A stretch of DNA of 64,000 nt from Posidonia oceanica (GCA_037176725.1 JAZBRS010000014.1:80086501-80150500); one strand, 5' to 3'; shown: positions 1 through 11,136, counted from the stretch's first letter. The notes: generated from the sequence alone by a model not told the origin. Numbers and translations are program-made.

Positions 1-2
1 GG

Positions 3-458
3 GCGTACAGGACATCAATCCGGACCTCTACAGGAGCCACCCCGTACTCTCTGGTGTACGGCATGGAAGCGGTGTTACCTGTTGAAGTGGAAATCCCCTC
101 TCTGCGGATCCTGCGGGAAGCTGAGTTGGAAGGAGCAGAATGGGTCGAAGACCGCTGCGTCCAACTAAACTTGATTGATGAGCACAGATTGCAAGCCATG
201 CACAACGCTCGCTACTATCAGAAGCGGATGGCCAGAGCATTCTTGAAGAAGGTCCAGCCCAGAAGCTTCCAGCCAGGGGACCTTGTCTTGCGCGCCATTC
301 ATTTGCCTGATGGTCGAGGGAAATTCCGACCCAATTGGCGTGGCCCCTTTGTGGTCAAGCAGATCTTTTCGGAAGGCGCTGTAATCCTTGAGGATATGGA
401 CCAGGTCGAGCAGTCTGAGCCCGTCAACCTCTGCTATCTGAAGAAATACTATCAGTAG
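3..458 (+). CDS. pol: Ogre-like pol, integrase C-terminal end (element A, partial)
   Basis: This is the 3' end of a Ty3/gypsy pol frame, open from the window edge to TAG at 456-458. It starts inside the integrase core just after the catalytic Glu region (AYRTSIRTSTGATPYSLVYG) and runs through the GPF/Y-like module (WRGPFVVKQIF) to the terminal LKKYYQ. No chromodomain follows, as expected for Tat/Ogre rather than chromoviruses. It is almost identical to the same part of element C (28236-28691), with a few substitutions such as L/W in the IPSL(R/W)ILREA stretch. No stop or frameshift is visible in this piece. The rest of this element's pol lies to the left of the window. An ATG at 54 is internal and is not the start. 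Confidence 0.93.
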   Translation, partial: AYRTSIRTSTGATPYSLVYGMEAVLPVEVEIPSLRILREAELEGAEWVEDRCVQLNLIDEHRLQAMHNARYYQKRMARAFLKKVQPRSFQPGDLVLRAIHLPDGRGKFRPNWRGPFVVKQIFSEGAVILEDMDQVEQSEPVNLCYLKKYYQ

Positions 459-1929
459 CCGAAAGCGGCCCCGTTGCAGATGCCCTTCTCCCACCTGCAC
501 TTTCATTCTCGTCTTCTTGCTTCAACTCTACTTCAAATCATCATCGTCACCCTTTCAACTCTTGCATTCTTTCTTTTCAAATTATCATCGTCATCCTCTC
601 AAACATCACATCTTCTGTCCGGTGATGACAATCGGAAGTGCTTGCCTGCTCTGGAAAGAGTCACCCTGCCTCACCTGGCACTACTTAGATGTCTTAGCAA
701 GTGAGGGAGCCACCACCAATAAGGACAGGCGAACTGCCCAATCTCACAAGGACATACACCTCTGAGGGAGAAAAAATGTTAGGTTGTGAGCTTGAAAAAA
801 GTGAGAATAGACATCTAGGTTTGGGCACCTCCAAGGAACAGAAGACGAAGACAGAAGCCGGCCCTAGAGATAGGGGTGTACAGTCTAACCCTGCTCCTTC
901 TACCCATCACACAGCAAACCCAAAGCCTAAATCCATTACAATTCAAGCACCCTTCTTTTGCCACCAGAATGGGGATAGCAAAAGCCTGAAAAAAAAAGAG
1001 GAAAAGATCAAAAAAAAAAAAAGGGAAAAAAGAGACAGAACAAAAACAAAAACAAAAAAGGAGGAAAGCAAACAAAAAAAAAAAAAAGAAGAAGAAGCAA
1101 AAGGCAAAGGTAGCCCAAAAAACACAGGCACCGTTATCTCCCATACTTTACTAGAGATCCCCAGCATGTCAAGCCTGAAAAAGGGGTCTACCACATCCTC
1201 CCAAGAGCAAACACATACCTTCTCCTAGCTAGGGGCAGAGAAAGACTGCATACCTATGAGGGAGAAACCTTTCAAAAAAAGAGAGCTGAAAGAATAGGTG
1301 TAGGTCCTGAGAGTGCAGCCAGTAGCCTGTCCTCACCACACCACCACTTGTATAATGCCAACAACCTGTTCCGGAGCGCCACCAATATGCCGAGAGTCTG
1401 AGTAGGGCCCAGTGAGTCAAGGACCACTCCCTTCCTCTGCAGCAGTCACCAAAGCACTCCGTACGCTGAGGGCACTCAAGCATACCCATCCACCCAAGCA
1501 TACCCATCCATTCAAACATACTTACTCATCCAATAATATTCATCCCCATAAGCATATCACTAGCATCTTGCATTCATGCATCTTCTTCCTTTCCCCTTCC
1601 GCCAATCTCTCCGCTCTGCAACACGCTCAGGCCCTGAGGCAGTACTTCTCCCCAGCAGAGGCACATCGACGACACTCAAGCTGCGCTGGTCCAGATTTCC
1701 TACCAACCCTCGCCCCCGTGTCCGCAAGGCTGCTGCAGAATCCCCCTGCTTATCAGTGCTCAATTGCTATGTTCTGTTATCACTTTGCCTAGATGCATAT
1801 GGAACTACTTTATCAGCCTCAGTTTCTGCTTGTTGTCAAAGATTACATACCTGCGAGATCTGACTGTTTATTGATAGCAGGTACCTTCAAGCCTTGCAAT
1901 AATCAGCCTGTCTTCTGCAATCAAGTATA
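459..1929 (+). other. Element A non-coding spacer between pol and the downstream ORF
   Basis: No credible ORF is present. The stretch begins with C/T-rich ATCATC motifs. A segment around 610-860 is strongly conserved in elements C and D (GGAAGTGCTTGCCTGCTCTG and following, then GGGAGCCACCACC). A purine-rich A/G tract lies at about 975-1100. A block at 1686-1930 is shared with B and C (CTGGTCCAGATTTCC onward). Just before the aORF a conserved CAG/GTAC lies at about 1878-1884, preceded by a T-rich stretch, and could be a 3' splice site. Its role is not established from sequence. Confidence 0.7.
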
Positions 1930-3115
1930 ATGGGTTTTCCTACTCTGCTGACTCCCGCACATTGCTCGGAAACCCTGCGAGAATGGATCGGCAGGCACAC
2001 TCAAGTAAACTGTGAAAAGCTGCGCCTGTGGGGCATACCAACCAAGCTGCTAAAGGCTGCTGATGTGGAGGTCAGCCGCCTCCTTCTGTGCGCCGCTGCG
2101 AGATTCTGGAAGCCGGCGCACCATGTCTTCCGTTTCAACAAAACTAAGCTGACACCTACACTGGAAGAGGTGCGTCGGATCTGCGGCTTTTCAAAGATCA
2201 TGGGGCCGCCTGTTTTCATGAGGCGCGACGGATATCTCCGGGTCCTGAGCCAACTGACTGGGCTCTCCACTCAAGCCTGCCAACAGAACCTGATCTGCAC
2301 CAGTGGACCAGAGCCTATGCTTCGCCTTGCACACTTTGATGATATCTTGAACAAGCGTGCTGAGGCTCCGAGGGTTTGTCATTCGCTTCCTGGGCGAACT
2401 AATCTTTACTCATGGCCGACTGACAGTGGCCATCGAGGTCGCAGAGCTTGCATTAGCTGTGGTGACCCAGCACATAGACCTGGCACCAGTCGTCTTGGCA
2501 GAGACTTATCGCAGGCTGGAGCGCATTTCTCATCGCTGCCGCCACTTCCACGGTTGCGGAGCACTCATACAAGTCTGGCTGACCGCACACTTAGAAATGG
2601 ACCTTCTACGCCCTCAAGCGCATGCTTTCGAAACCTACTGCAGTAGCGCCCGAACCAGAGCAAACAAGAGCGTCAAAGAAGAGTACGAGAGACTTTCAGC
2701 ACTGACTGACGACGCTGTGATCTGGCGCATCGTTCCCTCTGCAGCAGAGCCATTCACAATCTTCTTCAGCGCGCGTGACACACGGCTGATCATTCTTCCA
2801 GGCTTCACAGCAGGCGTAGAGTACCATCCAATCAGGGTCATGCGCCAGTTCGGCTTCCAGCAGGGCGCCTTCATTGACAGTACAGCGCCCGAGCTTCTAC
2901 AGACTTATCCTCTCAGCACCACTGCCCCGACCAAGAAGCTTGCTAGTCTGATGCAGCACGGGGTCCAATCTACAGACGTTGCAGCTGTGAGAGGTACAGG
3001 ATGCACTCCTGATTATGAAGCCGAAGTCCGACAGTTCTGGCCAATCACTGAAATTCCGCCAGGCGGCCCCCTATTCCCCGACTCCAGGCAGCCAAAGAAG
3101 GCCCGGGTTGACTAG
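1930..3115 (+). pseudogene. aORF copy A, plant-mobile-domain-like, frameshifted
   Basis: Copy of the extra ORF found downstream of pol in this family. It begins at ATG 1930 with MGFPTLLTPAHCSE and ends at TAG 3113-3115 with KKARVD, like the intact copies B and C. About 17 bp are missing at 2363/2364 compared with B (the bases between the codons for KRA and QGFVIRF). This shifts the frame, so the N-terminal part reads in one frame to 2646 and the C-terminal part in another from about 2357. The remaining sequence is close to B. The FW-P-HH-FRF and LTPTLEEV signature around residues 58-80 recalls the plant mobile domain/DUF7745 group. The family assignment is inference; the deletion is seen directly. 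Confidence 0.85.
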
Positions 3116-3410
3116 GCCCTTGTGCGACCATCATGTGGTCTTCTTTCAAATTGTGCTATACATTTCTGGCCTGCCGCAAGCATTGTACTTATCAAGATCA
3201 TATCAATGGAAACTATTTCTGCTTTCTGCTTGCACATCAAGACTCTTTGCTGCATTGCATATCATCATCATCATTATCTTGGGCCCTCTAATCAGACTCG
3301 CAGACATCCCAACGCGGCGAAGTCCTCAACACCCAATCCGGAGCCCAGAGCATCTGCAGGCCCGCGACACCAAGCTCCGCCGTCCGGCATCCCTAGCTGG
3401 TCATCCCCGG
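3116..3410 (+). other. Element A sequence after the aORF
   Basis: Non-coding segment between the aORF stop and the first tandem repeat. It has a (CAT)n-like stretch at about 3262-3275 and is shared with B and C in the same place. Small ORFs here are also present in B and C, but shift frame between copies and look incidental. Confidence 0.6.
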
Positions 3411-3720
3411 CTGGACCGCTGTCCTCAGCGGGCTAGCACCCCAAACTGCTCGGCGAAAGGTCCGTCAACCTGTCATCCACCTCAGCTGTTCATCCTCAGC
3501 TGAGTCCCTTGCGGACTGGCACCCCAAACTGCCCGGCGAAAGGTCCGTCAACCTGTCATCCTCCTCAGCTGTTCATCCTCAGCTGAGTCCCTTGCGGGCT
3601 GGCACCCCAAACTGCCCGGCGAAAGGTCCGTCAACCTGTCATCCTCTTCAGCTGTTCATCCTCAGCTGAGTCCCTTGCGGGCTGGCACCCCAAACTGCTC
3701 GACGATGGGTTCGTCAACCT
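3411..3720 (+). repeat. 83-bp tandem repeat, about 3.6 copies
   Basis: The motif CGGCGAAAGGTCCGTCAACC recurs at 3451, 3534 and 3617, with a degenerate copy at about 3700, giving an 83-bp period. Each unit holds GGCACCCCAAACTGC, which belongs to the stem-loop family described for the 3' domain (GCA/TGC arms). Confidence 0.9.
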
Positions 3721-3779
3721 ATCATCCATCCACTCACTTATCTATCTTTGCATCCTGATGCCAGGGGCGCATCGGCCAT

Positions 3780-3806
3780 CCCCTGGTATCATCCTAATAC
3801 CAGGGG
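3780..3806 (+). repeat. Perfect 10-bp inverted repeat
   Basis: CCCCTGGTAT at 3780-3789 pairs perfectly with ATACCAGGGG at 3797-3806 across a 7-nt loop. Element C carries the equivalent with the stem changed on both sides (CCCCTGGTGT at 31990-31999 and ACACCAGGGG at 32007-32016). Confidence 0.92.
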
Positions 3807-3839
3807 CATCTTTTGGCCGTCCTATGGTATCATCCCCAG

Positions 3840-4420
3840 CTGATCATCCCCAGCTGAGTCCTTTGCGGGCTGGCACCCCAAACTGCTCAACGAAAGGTCC
3901 GTCAACCTGACACTCTTCTCGGCTGGTCATCCCCAGTCGAGTCCCCAGTTGGTCGCCCCCAGCTGGATCATTATCTCTGCGGGCTGGCACCCCAAACTGC
4001 TCGGCGAAAGGTCCGTCAACCTGACACTCTTCTCGGCTGGTCATCCCCAGTCGAGTCCCCAGTTGGTCGCCCCCAGCTGGATCATTATCTCTGCGGGCTG
4101 GCACCCCAAACTGCTCGGCGAAAGGTCCGTCAACCTGACACTCTTCTCGGCTGGTCATCCCCTGTCGAGTCCCCAGTTGGTCGCCCCCAGCTGGATCATT
4201 ATCTCTGCGGGCTGGCACCCCAAACTGCTCGGCGAAAGGTCCGTCAACCTGACACTCTTCTCGGCTGGTCATCCCCAGTCGAGTCCCCAGTTGGTCGCCC
4301 CCAGCTGGATCATTATCTCTGCGGGCTGGCACCCCAAACTGCTCGACGAAAGGTCCGTCAACCTGACACTCTTCTCGACTGGTCACCCTCAGCTGAGTCC
4401 CTTGCGGGCTAGTACCCCAA
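3840..4420 (+). repeat. 114-bp tandem repeat, about 4.5 copies
   Basis: GTCCCCAGTTGGTCGCCCCC starts at 3941, 4055, 4169 and 4283, an exact 114-bp period. Because 114 is divisible by 3, the array stays open on both strands and yields spurious ORFs of over 200 codons each way. Element B has about three copies at 14530-14870; C has this repeat reduced to isolated units around 31675-31890. Confidence 0.93.
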
Positions 4421-4699
4421 ACTACTCGTCTGACAAGCATGACACTCTTGTCATCACTCCCTGCTTTCGATGCCAAGGACGCGCTGGCCAACCCCTGGTG
4501 TCATCCCGACACCTGGGGCATCTTTTGATCGCCCCTTGGTATCATTCTTTCCCTCTTTCCCCCATGACGTTCCTGGCGTCATGGGATGATTTCTTCTCAT
4601 CATTCCCTTATCCCTTCTTTGCCGGCCGATAAGTCCGATATCTTATCATTCTCATCATTCCCTCATCCCCTCTTTGTCGGCCGATAAGTCCGATATCTT

Positions 4700-4985
4700 A
4701 TCAATCAACGCTTCTCATCATGACCTCATCCCCCTCTTTAGCTTAGCTTCTCATCATGATCTCATCCCCCTCTTTAGATTAGTTTCTCATCATGATCTCA
4801 TCCCCCTCTTTAGCTTAGCTTCTCATCATGATCTCATCCCCCTCTTTAGCTCAACTTCTCATCATGATCTCATCCCCCTCTTTAGTTTAATTTCTCATCA
4901 TGATCTCATCCCCCTCTTTAGCTTAATTTCTCATCATGATCTCATCCCCCTCTTTAAATCAACTTCTCATCATTATCTCATCCCC
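4700..4985 (+). repeat. 36-bp minisatellite, 8 copies (element A)
   Basis: Units of 36 bp centred on TTCTCATCATGATCTCATCC. Each unit contains the palindrome ATCATGAT. The period is a multiple of 3, so one frame reads as a repeated 12-residue HHDLIPLFSLIS-type peptide. It is probably not a protein: it has no homology outside the array and is bounded by non-coding repeats. Copy number is 8 here, 22 in B and 25 in C. Confidence 0.93.
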
Positions 4986-5069
4986 TCTTTGCCGGCCGAT
5001 AAGTCCGATATCTTATCATTCTCATCATGATCATGCCCCCTCTTATCAATCTATCAATCACTCGTGCTA

Positions 5070-6100
5070 GGCTGATATCCGAAACTATCTCAGGCTGATA
5101 TTCCTAAACTATCATCTATCAATCACTCGTGCTAGGCTGATATCCGAAACTATCTCAGGCTGATATTCCTAAACTATCTTCTGGTCGATCCATGGTCGGC
5201 CCGCAGTTGTGTTATACGGCTGACATCCAGTAACTGTCCCTCGTAATTGCACTTTTCCAGTTGATAGGTCTGTAAGCTATCCACCGGTTGACAGGACCGT
5301 AAACTGTCGCTCCAGTTGATAGGTCTGTAAACTATCGCGTGCAGTTACGTTATACGGCTGATATCTTGTAACTATCACTCATGGTTTGTGGCTTCCAGTT
5401 GATAGGTCTGTAAACTATCCTCCAGTTGATAGGTCTGTAAACTATCCACCGGTTGACAGGACCGTAAACTGTCGTTAGGCTGATACTCCTAAACTATCAC
5501 CAGCAATTGCACTATACGGCTGATATCCAGTAACTATCCCTCATCATTGCAAGTTTCCAGTTGATAGGTCTGTAAACTATCCACCGGTTGACAGGACCGT
5601 AAACTGTCGCTCCAGTTGATAGGTCTGTAAACTATCCGCCAGTTGGTAGGACAGTAAACTACCACGCGCAATCATGTTATACGGCTGACATCCAGTAACG
5701 GTCCCTCGCAATGCCGTTTCCAGTTGATAGGACTGTAAACTATCCTCCAGTTGATAGGTCTGTAAACTATCTGCCGGTTGACAGGACCGTAAACTGTCGC
5801 TCCAGTTGATAGGTCTGTAAACTATCACGTGCAATTACGTTATACGGCTGATATCCAGTAACTATCACTCATGGTTTGTGGCTTCCAGTTGATAGGTCTG
5901 TAAACTATCCTCCAGTTGATAGGTCTGTAAACTATCCACCCGTTGATAGGTCTGTAAACTATCCGCCAGTTGATAGGACTGTAAACTATCCCACAACCAT
6001 GTTATACGGCTGATATCCAGTAACTATCACTCACAACTGCCTCCGGTTGACAGGACCGTAAACTGTCACTCCCGGTTGATAGGACCGTAAACTATCCGGA
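5070..6100 (+). repeat. Covarying stem-loop array (element A)
   Basis: Dozens of about 20-27 bp units form stem-loops with an 8-9 nt loop that usually ends in GTAAA, CTAAA or GAAA. Examples: GATA 5074-5077 with TATC 5086-5089; GACA 5222-5225 with TGTC 5235-5238; GATAG 5263-5267 with CTATC 5277-5281; GACAG 5290-5294 with CTGTC 5304-5308; GGTAG 5645-5649 with CTACC 5659-5663. Both arms change together while the loop is kept. Function is unknown; structure in the transcript is inferred. Confidence 0.9.
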
Positions 6101-6609
6101 CGATATGCCCGTCACCTTATCATTTTTTTTTTTCCTTTTCGGTGTGACCTTGTCCCAGGAAGACAAAGTCACGCACCCCCTTCCTGCGATAGGAGAGTTG
6201 GCCTCTCTCCCCTCGCGCCCCTTTCTCTTCTCTCTGCGAGCTTGCTCCCCGGGCGGGGACCAGCTGCACCCTGTTTTCCTTCGCTTTGTCGTGCAAGTCT
6301 GGCCTCCCTGCCCGATATTCGCACCACATCGCGCCTTTTTATCATTTTTTCTGCATCATCTCTGCACTTTCTTAGCTAGCACTGCATATTACTTTAGCAT
6401 CATCAGTATCACTTGCACAGCATCAGCATTTTCTTATAACTGCACTAACTTCTATACTAACTCTTGCATGGCATTCGCATCAGCATGCATACACACAGCA
6501 CAGCATCCATCTGCACTGGCATCTTGCATTGCGGCAACGGGCTACGATCTTCGGTGCATCCGCCGAATAAGTAGCTCATGCCCATAGCAACCCGCTGCTC
6601 CCGCCGGTC
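6101..6609 (+). other. Element A region before the purine tract
   Basis: Non-coding. It starts with a T-run at about 6123-6133, continues through a stretch shared with B and C, then a segment rich in GCAT and CAGCAT words (6350-6540). The ORF here is preserved among copies only because the copies are nearly identical. No RNA gene is recognised. Confidence 0.55.
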
Positions 6610-6693
6610 AGATGGGGTGTCTTGTCAACCCTGAGCAGCGGCCGCGCTCCGCTTGCCCTCGCTCAGGGAGGGGCATCTGTTGACACCCCATCT
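6610..6693 (+). promoter_or_regulatory. Polypurine tract inside a hairpin that crosses into LTR1
   Basis: The purine tract AGGGAGGGG (6665-6673) lies 4 nt before the LTR start and would prime plus-strand DNA synthesis. AGATGGGGTGTC (6610-6621) is the reverse complement of GACACCCCATCT (6682-6693, inside the LTR). Within it CCCTGAGC (6629-6636) pairs with GCTCAGGG (6661-6668), overlapping the purine tract. The arrangement recurs in B, C, D and E. The purine-tract role follows from position and LTR-retrotransposon biology; a role for the hairpin is inference. Confidence 0.85.
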
Positions 6694-8570
6694 TGGCAGG
6701 CCCGGACCCTTGGAGCCCCTCTTGGTGATTGCTGGATCAAACCCCAACCAAACTCTAACCCTAATCCTCCTCTCTACCCTTCAAAATCAGCCTATTTTGG
6801 CCCAAACCTTTACCCCCCTTCCCAACCTCAAAACCTATCCAAAATCCATAGGAAAACCCACCACTATCCACTCAACAAACCTACCCAAAAACCTAGGAGT
6901 TTCCAAACCCAACCCATCCTTGAAAACCCTAGAAAACCTAGGTGAAACTACCCTTTTTCTACACCTTGAAACCTCTCCAAAACCTCCTTAAAATCAAACC
7001 AAAACTTCAGAACTGACACTCCAAATCCTAGACTACCCACTCACCAATTTTCACCCCATTCCGAGACCCTCAAGACCCTCTCTCACCCAAATTATCATTT
7101 TCTCTCTCTGGGATTATCATTTTCTCTCTCCTCTCTCTCTCCTGATTATCATCTCTCTCTCTTCACCCCTTTCTTATCCTTTTTCTGGTCTGGCTGTGGG
7201 CCCCCTCTGTGCTTCTATCCTTCCACTATCTTATCCCTATTTTTACTTTATTTTTAACACTTTTTCTGAATTTTAAAAAATCGTTTTCCTCCAACCTATC
7301 TCTTTTCCTCTTATCTCCCTCTTTTTTCCATTTCTTTCTTCCTTCTCTTTTTCTTTTCTCTCTTATACAAAAATCCACAAAAACCCCTAAAAATCTGTAA
7401 AACCCCAAAACATAAAAGAAACAAATCAGAACCCTAAGAAAAACGATTAAAAAACATTAAACAAGCAATTAAAAACCTAAAGTTAAGTAAGGCAAGCTAA
7501 AAAGAGAACCAAACATGTAAGCTAAAAAATGCAAAACAAATCAAAAGAAAACACTGAAAAATCAAGAAAAAAGCTAAGATAAAATCAAAACCCACCAAAA
7601 ATAAAAACCCCATCAGAAGAATTAAAAGACAAACCCTAAAAAAAGAGAATTAAAAATCAAACACTAAAACAAATAATTAAAGAAGGCAAGAGACTTAACC
7701 TAATAAACATAAGAAAAACAAGTTAAAAACTTAATTAAAAAAGAAAAGAAAAACACATCTGAAAGACTTAAAAAACACCTTATCAAACCAGAAAAATCCA
7801 ACTAAAAACTTCAAGAAAAATCAATAAATAAAAATCAAAACATAACTTAAAAGACTTAAGAAGAAAAAAAAAAACCTAAGAAGACTAAAACTTAAGAACC
7901 TAAAACCAACCCTGATTAATACAAAATTAAATCCTAAAAAATCCTAATTAATATCCTAAGTGTCCAACAAGGGAAATACAATTTTTAGAACAATTTAAAA
8001 GAGGTTTAACAAACATTTAATCAAGTGAAAACCAATTAAAAACAAGACCAAAGCCCTAAAACCCTAATCAAGCCCAAAACACGTTAATCAACTCAAAATG
8101 ACCATTAAAAATTTTAATTAAAATCCTAATCTATAGCACAACCCTTCTAATATTTTTATTTATTTTTAGTTCCTTTTTACTAATTTTATTTCCCCATTCT
8201 ACCCTCTCTTTCTTTCTTACTTCTCTTTTTCTTTCTTCCTTTTCTTCACTGGGCCCTCCGGCCCGTTTCTTCTTTTTATCCTTTTATTTTTCTTCTTCGG
8301 CCGGCAGCACAGTCCGGCCCACGCTCCTTCTCCCTCCTTCTTCTTCCTCGCGCGTCAGCTGGATTCCTCCCGCGAGCTCGCTGCTACAGATCTCCCTCCA
8401 TCCATTCAAATTCAAGCCTCCATCATTTCGGTCTACAGCAGCTCGCCGACTCCTCCATCTCAGCACCAAATCCGGAGGCATTGAGTGCCGGTCGCCTCGC
8501 CGTCTCCTCTGCTGCAGTGCAACGCCGTTGGATTCAAATTTTTTCAGCGCGCGTGCCGGCAGCTCCTCCT

Positions 8571-8578
8571 CATATAAG
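8571..8578 (+). promoter_or_regulatory. Candidate TATA box of LTR1
   Basis: CATATAAG sits in a GC-rich context where the U3-R transition would be expected, and is preserved in LTR2. LTR3 has a degraded version (ATTTTTAAG). Transcription should start roughly 30 bp downstream. This is motif-based only. Confidence 0.45.
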
Positions 8579-11136
8579 CCTGCATCCTTCAGCTCCGTGG
8601 AGAGGGGGGCAGTGAGCGATCTTCAACTTCAGAGCGGACAGAGAATTCCGGAGCGAACCCAGAGTCGCGTCCAATTCCAGAGAGCATTTCCACCCTTTTC
8701 TTCCACTTGAAACGACTCCTTCCTCTTCTTCTCTGCCTCCTCCATTTCCAGAAGAGAGAGTGGTCAGAGGGAGTGGTTTGAGCGTCCACCTTTGCGTCCC
8801 GGAGAGAGCCTCCAATTCTCCAGCAGCTTCCACCCAATTCCTTTCCCCCTCTCTGCCGAAATCTTCAGCAAATCCTCCTCTTTCTTTCCCAGTAATCCGA
8901 CACCTTTCCCAGCCTCCATTCTTCCCCCCTTTGCTTCCCCAATCTCACCCAACACCAGACCTTCATCCTCCACCGCCCCATTGCCTTTCCACTGCCTGGA
9001 ACCACCCCAAATCACCTGAACACCACCTGAAGCTCCAACTGTAAACCCAACCTAACTCCATCCACAATTCCCTCTACTCCAGCTCACCGCCTTCTCCCAA
9101 ACTTCATCCAGAGACTCACTGGACCTCCACCTTCTCAAAACACCAACCATCAAACCCAGCCACCCACCACAAACCGAGAACTCCACTACAAACACCTGCA
9201 TCAACCACTGACCAAAAATCGACTCAACTCTCAAACTTCCTCCACAGCCTCCAGAATAGCAATCCAATCACCCAGAATCACTCCCCGAACCTCCAGTAAT
9301 CTTCCAGAACACTCCATCCAGCCTGAGGAGCAGCAAACACCCTCCCCGACCTCCGGCAGCATTCCGAGAACCCAAAAGTGCCGAATCCTCACCCGAGCTG
9401 TAGAGCTTCAGTCCGGTCGATCAAGAAGCACCGGAGGGATGTTCTGAGGCAGCTCCAACCTTCGCGAGCGACCGGCGACGCCTGCAGCGACCGGACGGCC
9501 TCCTCCGGCGACTGCTGAAGCCACCGACGTCGGGAGGGCGACTCAGACGCGGAATCAGGTCAGTCCAACCTCCCCTAGCTTCCTCTTCTCCCCCTGATGC
9601 TTTCCCGCCGCCCAGAAGTAGCTTTCCCAATCTCCTGCTCCGTCCTCGACTCGCCGGTCAGTTCTCCTTCTCCGGCGCCGGCTGCTGTTCCTCCGGACGC
9701 TCCGACCAACAGAATGCCGCTCCAGCAGTCTCCGAAGCTCCGCACGAATGCCAGCATCAAGCTCCGCCCTCCCGCGCCTCCTCAGCCTCCCCTGTCGGCG
9801 GCCACGAGTACTGCCGGCGTTCTGCTACAGTACTCGTCGCCGTCGACCAGTTACTGTGCATTTATTTTCTTGTTTATATAGTTTTAGGTGTAAATATTGC
9901 ATGTCTAGCTTAAGTTCTGTTATTTTTGCGTTTCAGTCCTCCTGCCATTTATTCTGCTTAGTTTTTAATTAAGTACCATGCTAAATTGCAGCTTATGTTT
10001 CTGTTTTTCCATATTTGCCTTTTAGTCCTGTTACTGTGCTGTGCTGTTATAATATTTTGTAGTTTAGCCCCTCTGCTTTTGGTTTTTGCATGTAAGTCCT
10101 GTCTTAAATCAGTTCATTCATTTGCATGTATTTTGCCATACTGCATTGCATTCTAGGACCTTCTTAGTTTCTGTTTTTGCATTTTAGTCCATTACACTGT
10201 AGGACTTAGGTTTTATTTTTATTTTTCGCTTGCTGCATTGCATATTTTTCCCCCTGGTTTTGCATTTTTGCATATAGGTCCATTTTAAATGGACAGTAGC
10301 TGTTATGCATGTATTTTAGCCTATTAAATTGCATTTTCAACCCTGTTTTTTTCAAAAATTACACTGCAGTCCTGTTATCTGATTTTCAGAACATTTTTTC
10401 CATATGAAATTGCATATTTGACCCCTGCATGATTTAAAAATCACACATAGGTCCTTGCATCTTTCAAAAAACTATGTAAAAAGACCATTTTGCCCCTAAC
10501 TTGCATCCTAGCTCCTATGCTTACCAAATTGCATATAGACCCTCCCCTAGTATCCTCAGACTCCCCAGAACCTTGTTTTCTGGAAAATTTGCATTTTAGA
10601 CCCCAGTTTTTTCCAAAATTACATTCTGATTTCTTTTTGGCTTCAAAACCTCTTCTAAAGCATACCTTCTTTTCAAAACAGCTTTCTGAGCTTAGTTTTT
10701 TTGCAAAATGAAGCCCTGTCCTCCCCTGTTTTCAAAATCCTTTCCTGTGGGCCCCTGTTTTCTGGAAAATTTGCATTTTTAGTCCCTTTCTCCCTCAAAA
10801 TGCTTTCTGAACTCCTGGCTTTTCCAGTTGCTTCTCTTCGCTTTTTCTTGCTTTTGCATGCATCCTGCATTCATTTAGTCTTGCATTTTAGCATCCTTCT
10901 GCACACACTAAGCACTTTTAGCTCCCTTTCACCTGGGAGGACCTTTTTGCACATCCCTAGGGCCTCCTGAACACCTAGATCTGTTCTTCTCCCCTATTCT
11001 GGCCCTCCTGCCTTGGAGCTGCGATATCTTCCGATCCGGCCGTTGGATCTTCTCAAGTAAGCTGCCCAGGCGACCGCAGTGAAGCGCTCTTCAGCATGGA
11101 CCAGACAGATTTCAAATCAGGCTCCCGGATTTCCAG

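Noticed and set aside
972..1110. Poly-A/G tract as a polyadenylated retrogene or SINE tail
   Set aside because: It lies at the same internal place in element C and has no target duplication or SINE promoter boxes; it is a purine microsatellite of the element.
3844..4632. Overlapping ORFs of over 200 codons on both strands
   Set aside because: Produced by the 114-bp repeat period; the reading frames are not kept in element C.
8284..9880. GC-rich LTR segment with many ORFs on both strands, possibly a host gene exon
   Set aside because: The same sequence is in LTR2 at a constant offset and in diverged form in LTR3 and LTR6; frames are not kept. It is the LTR promoter and leader region.
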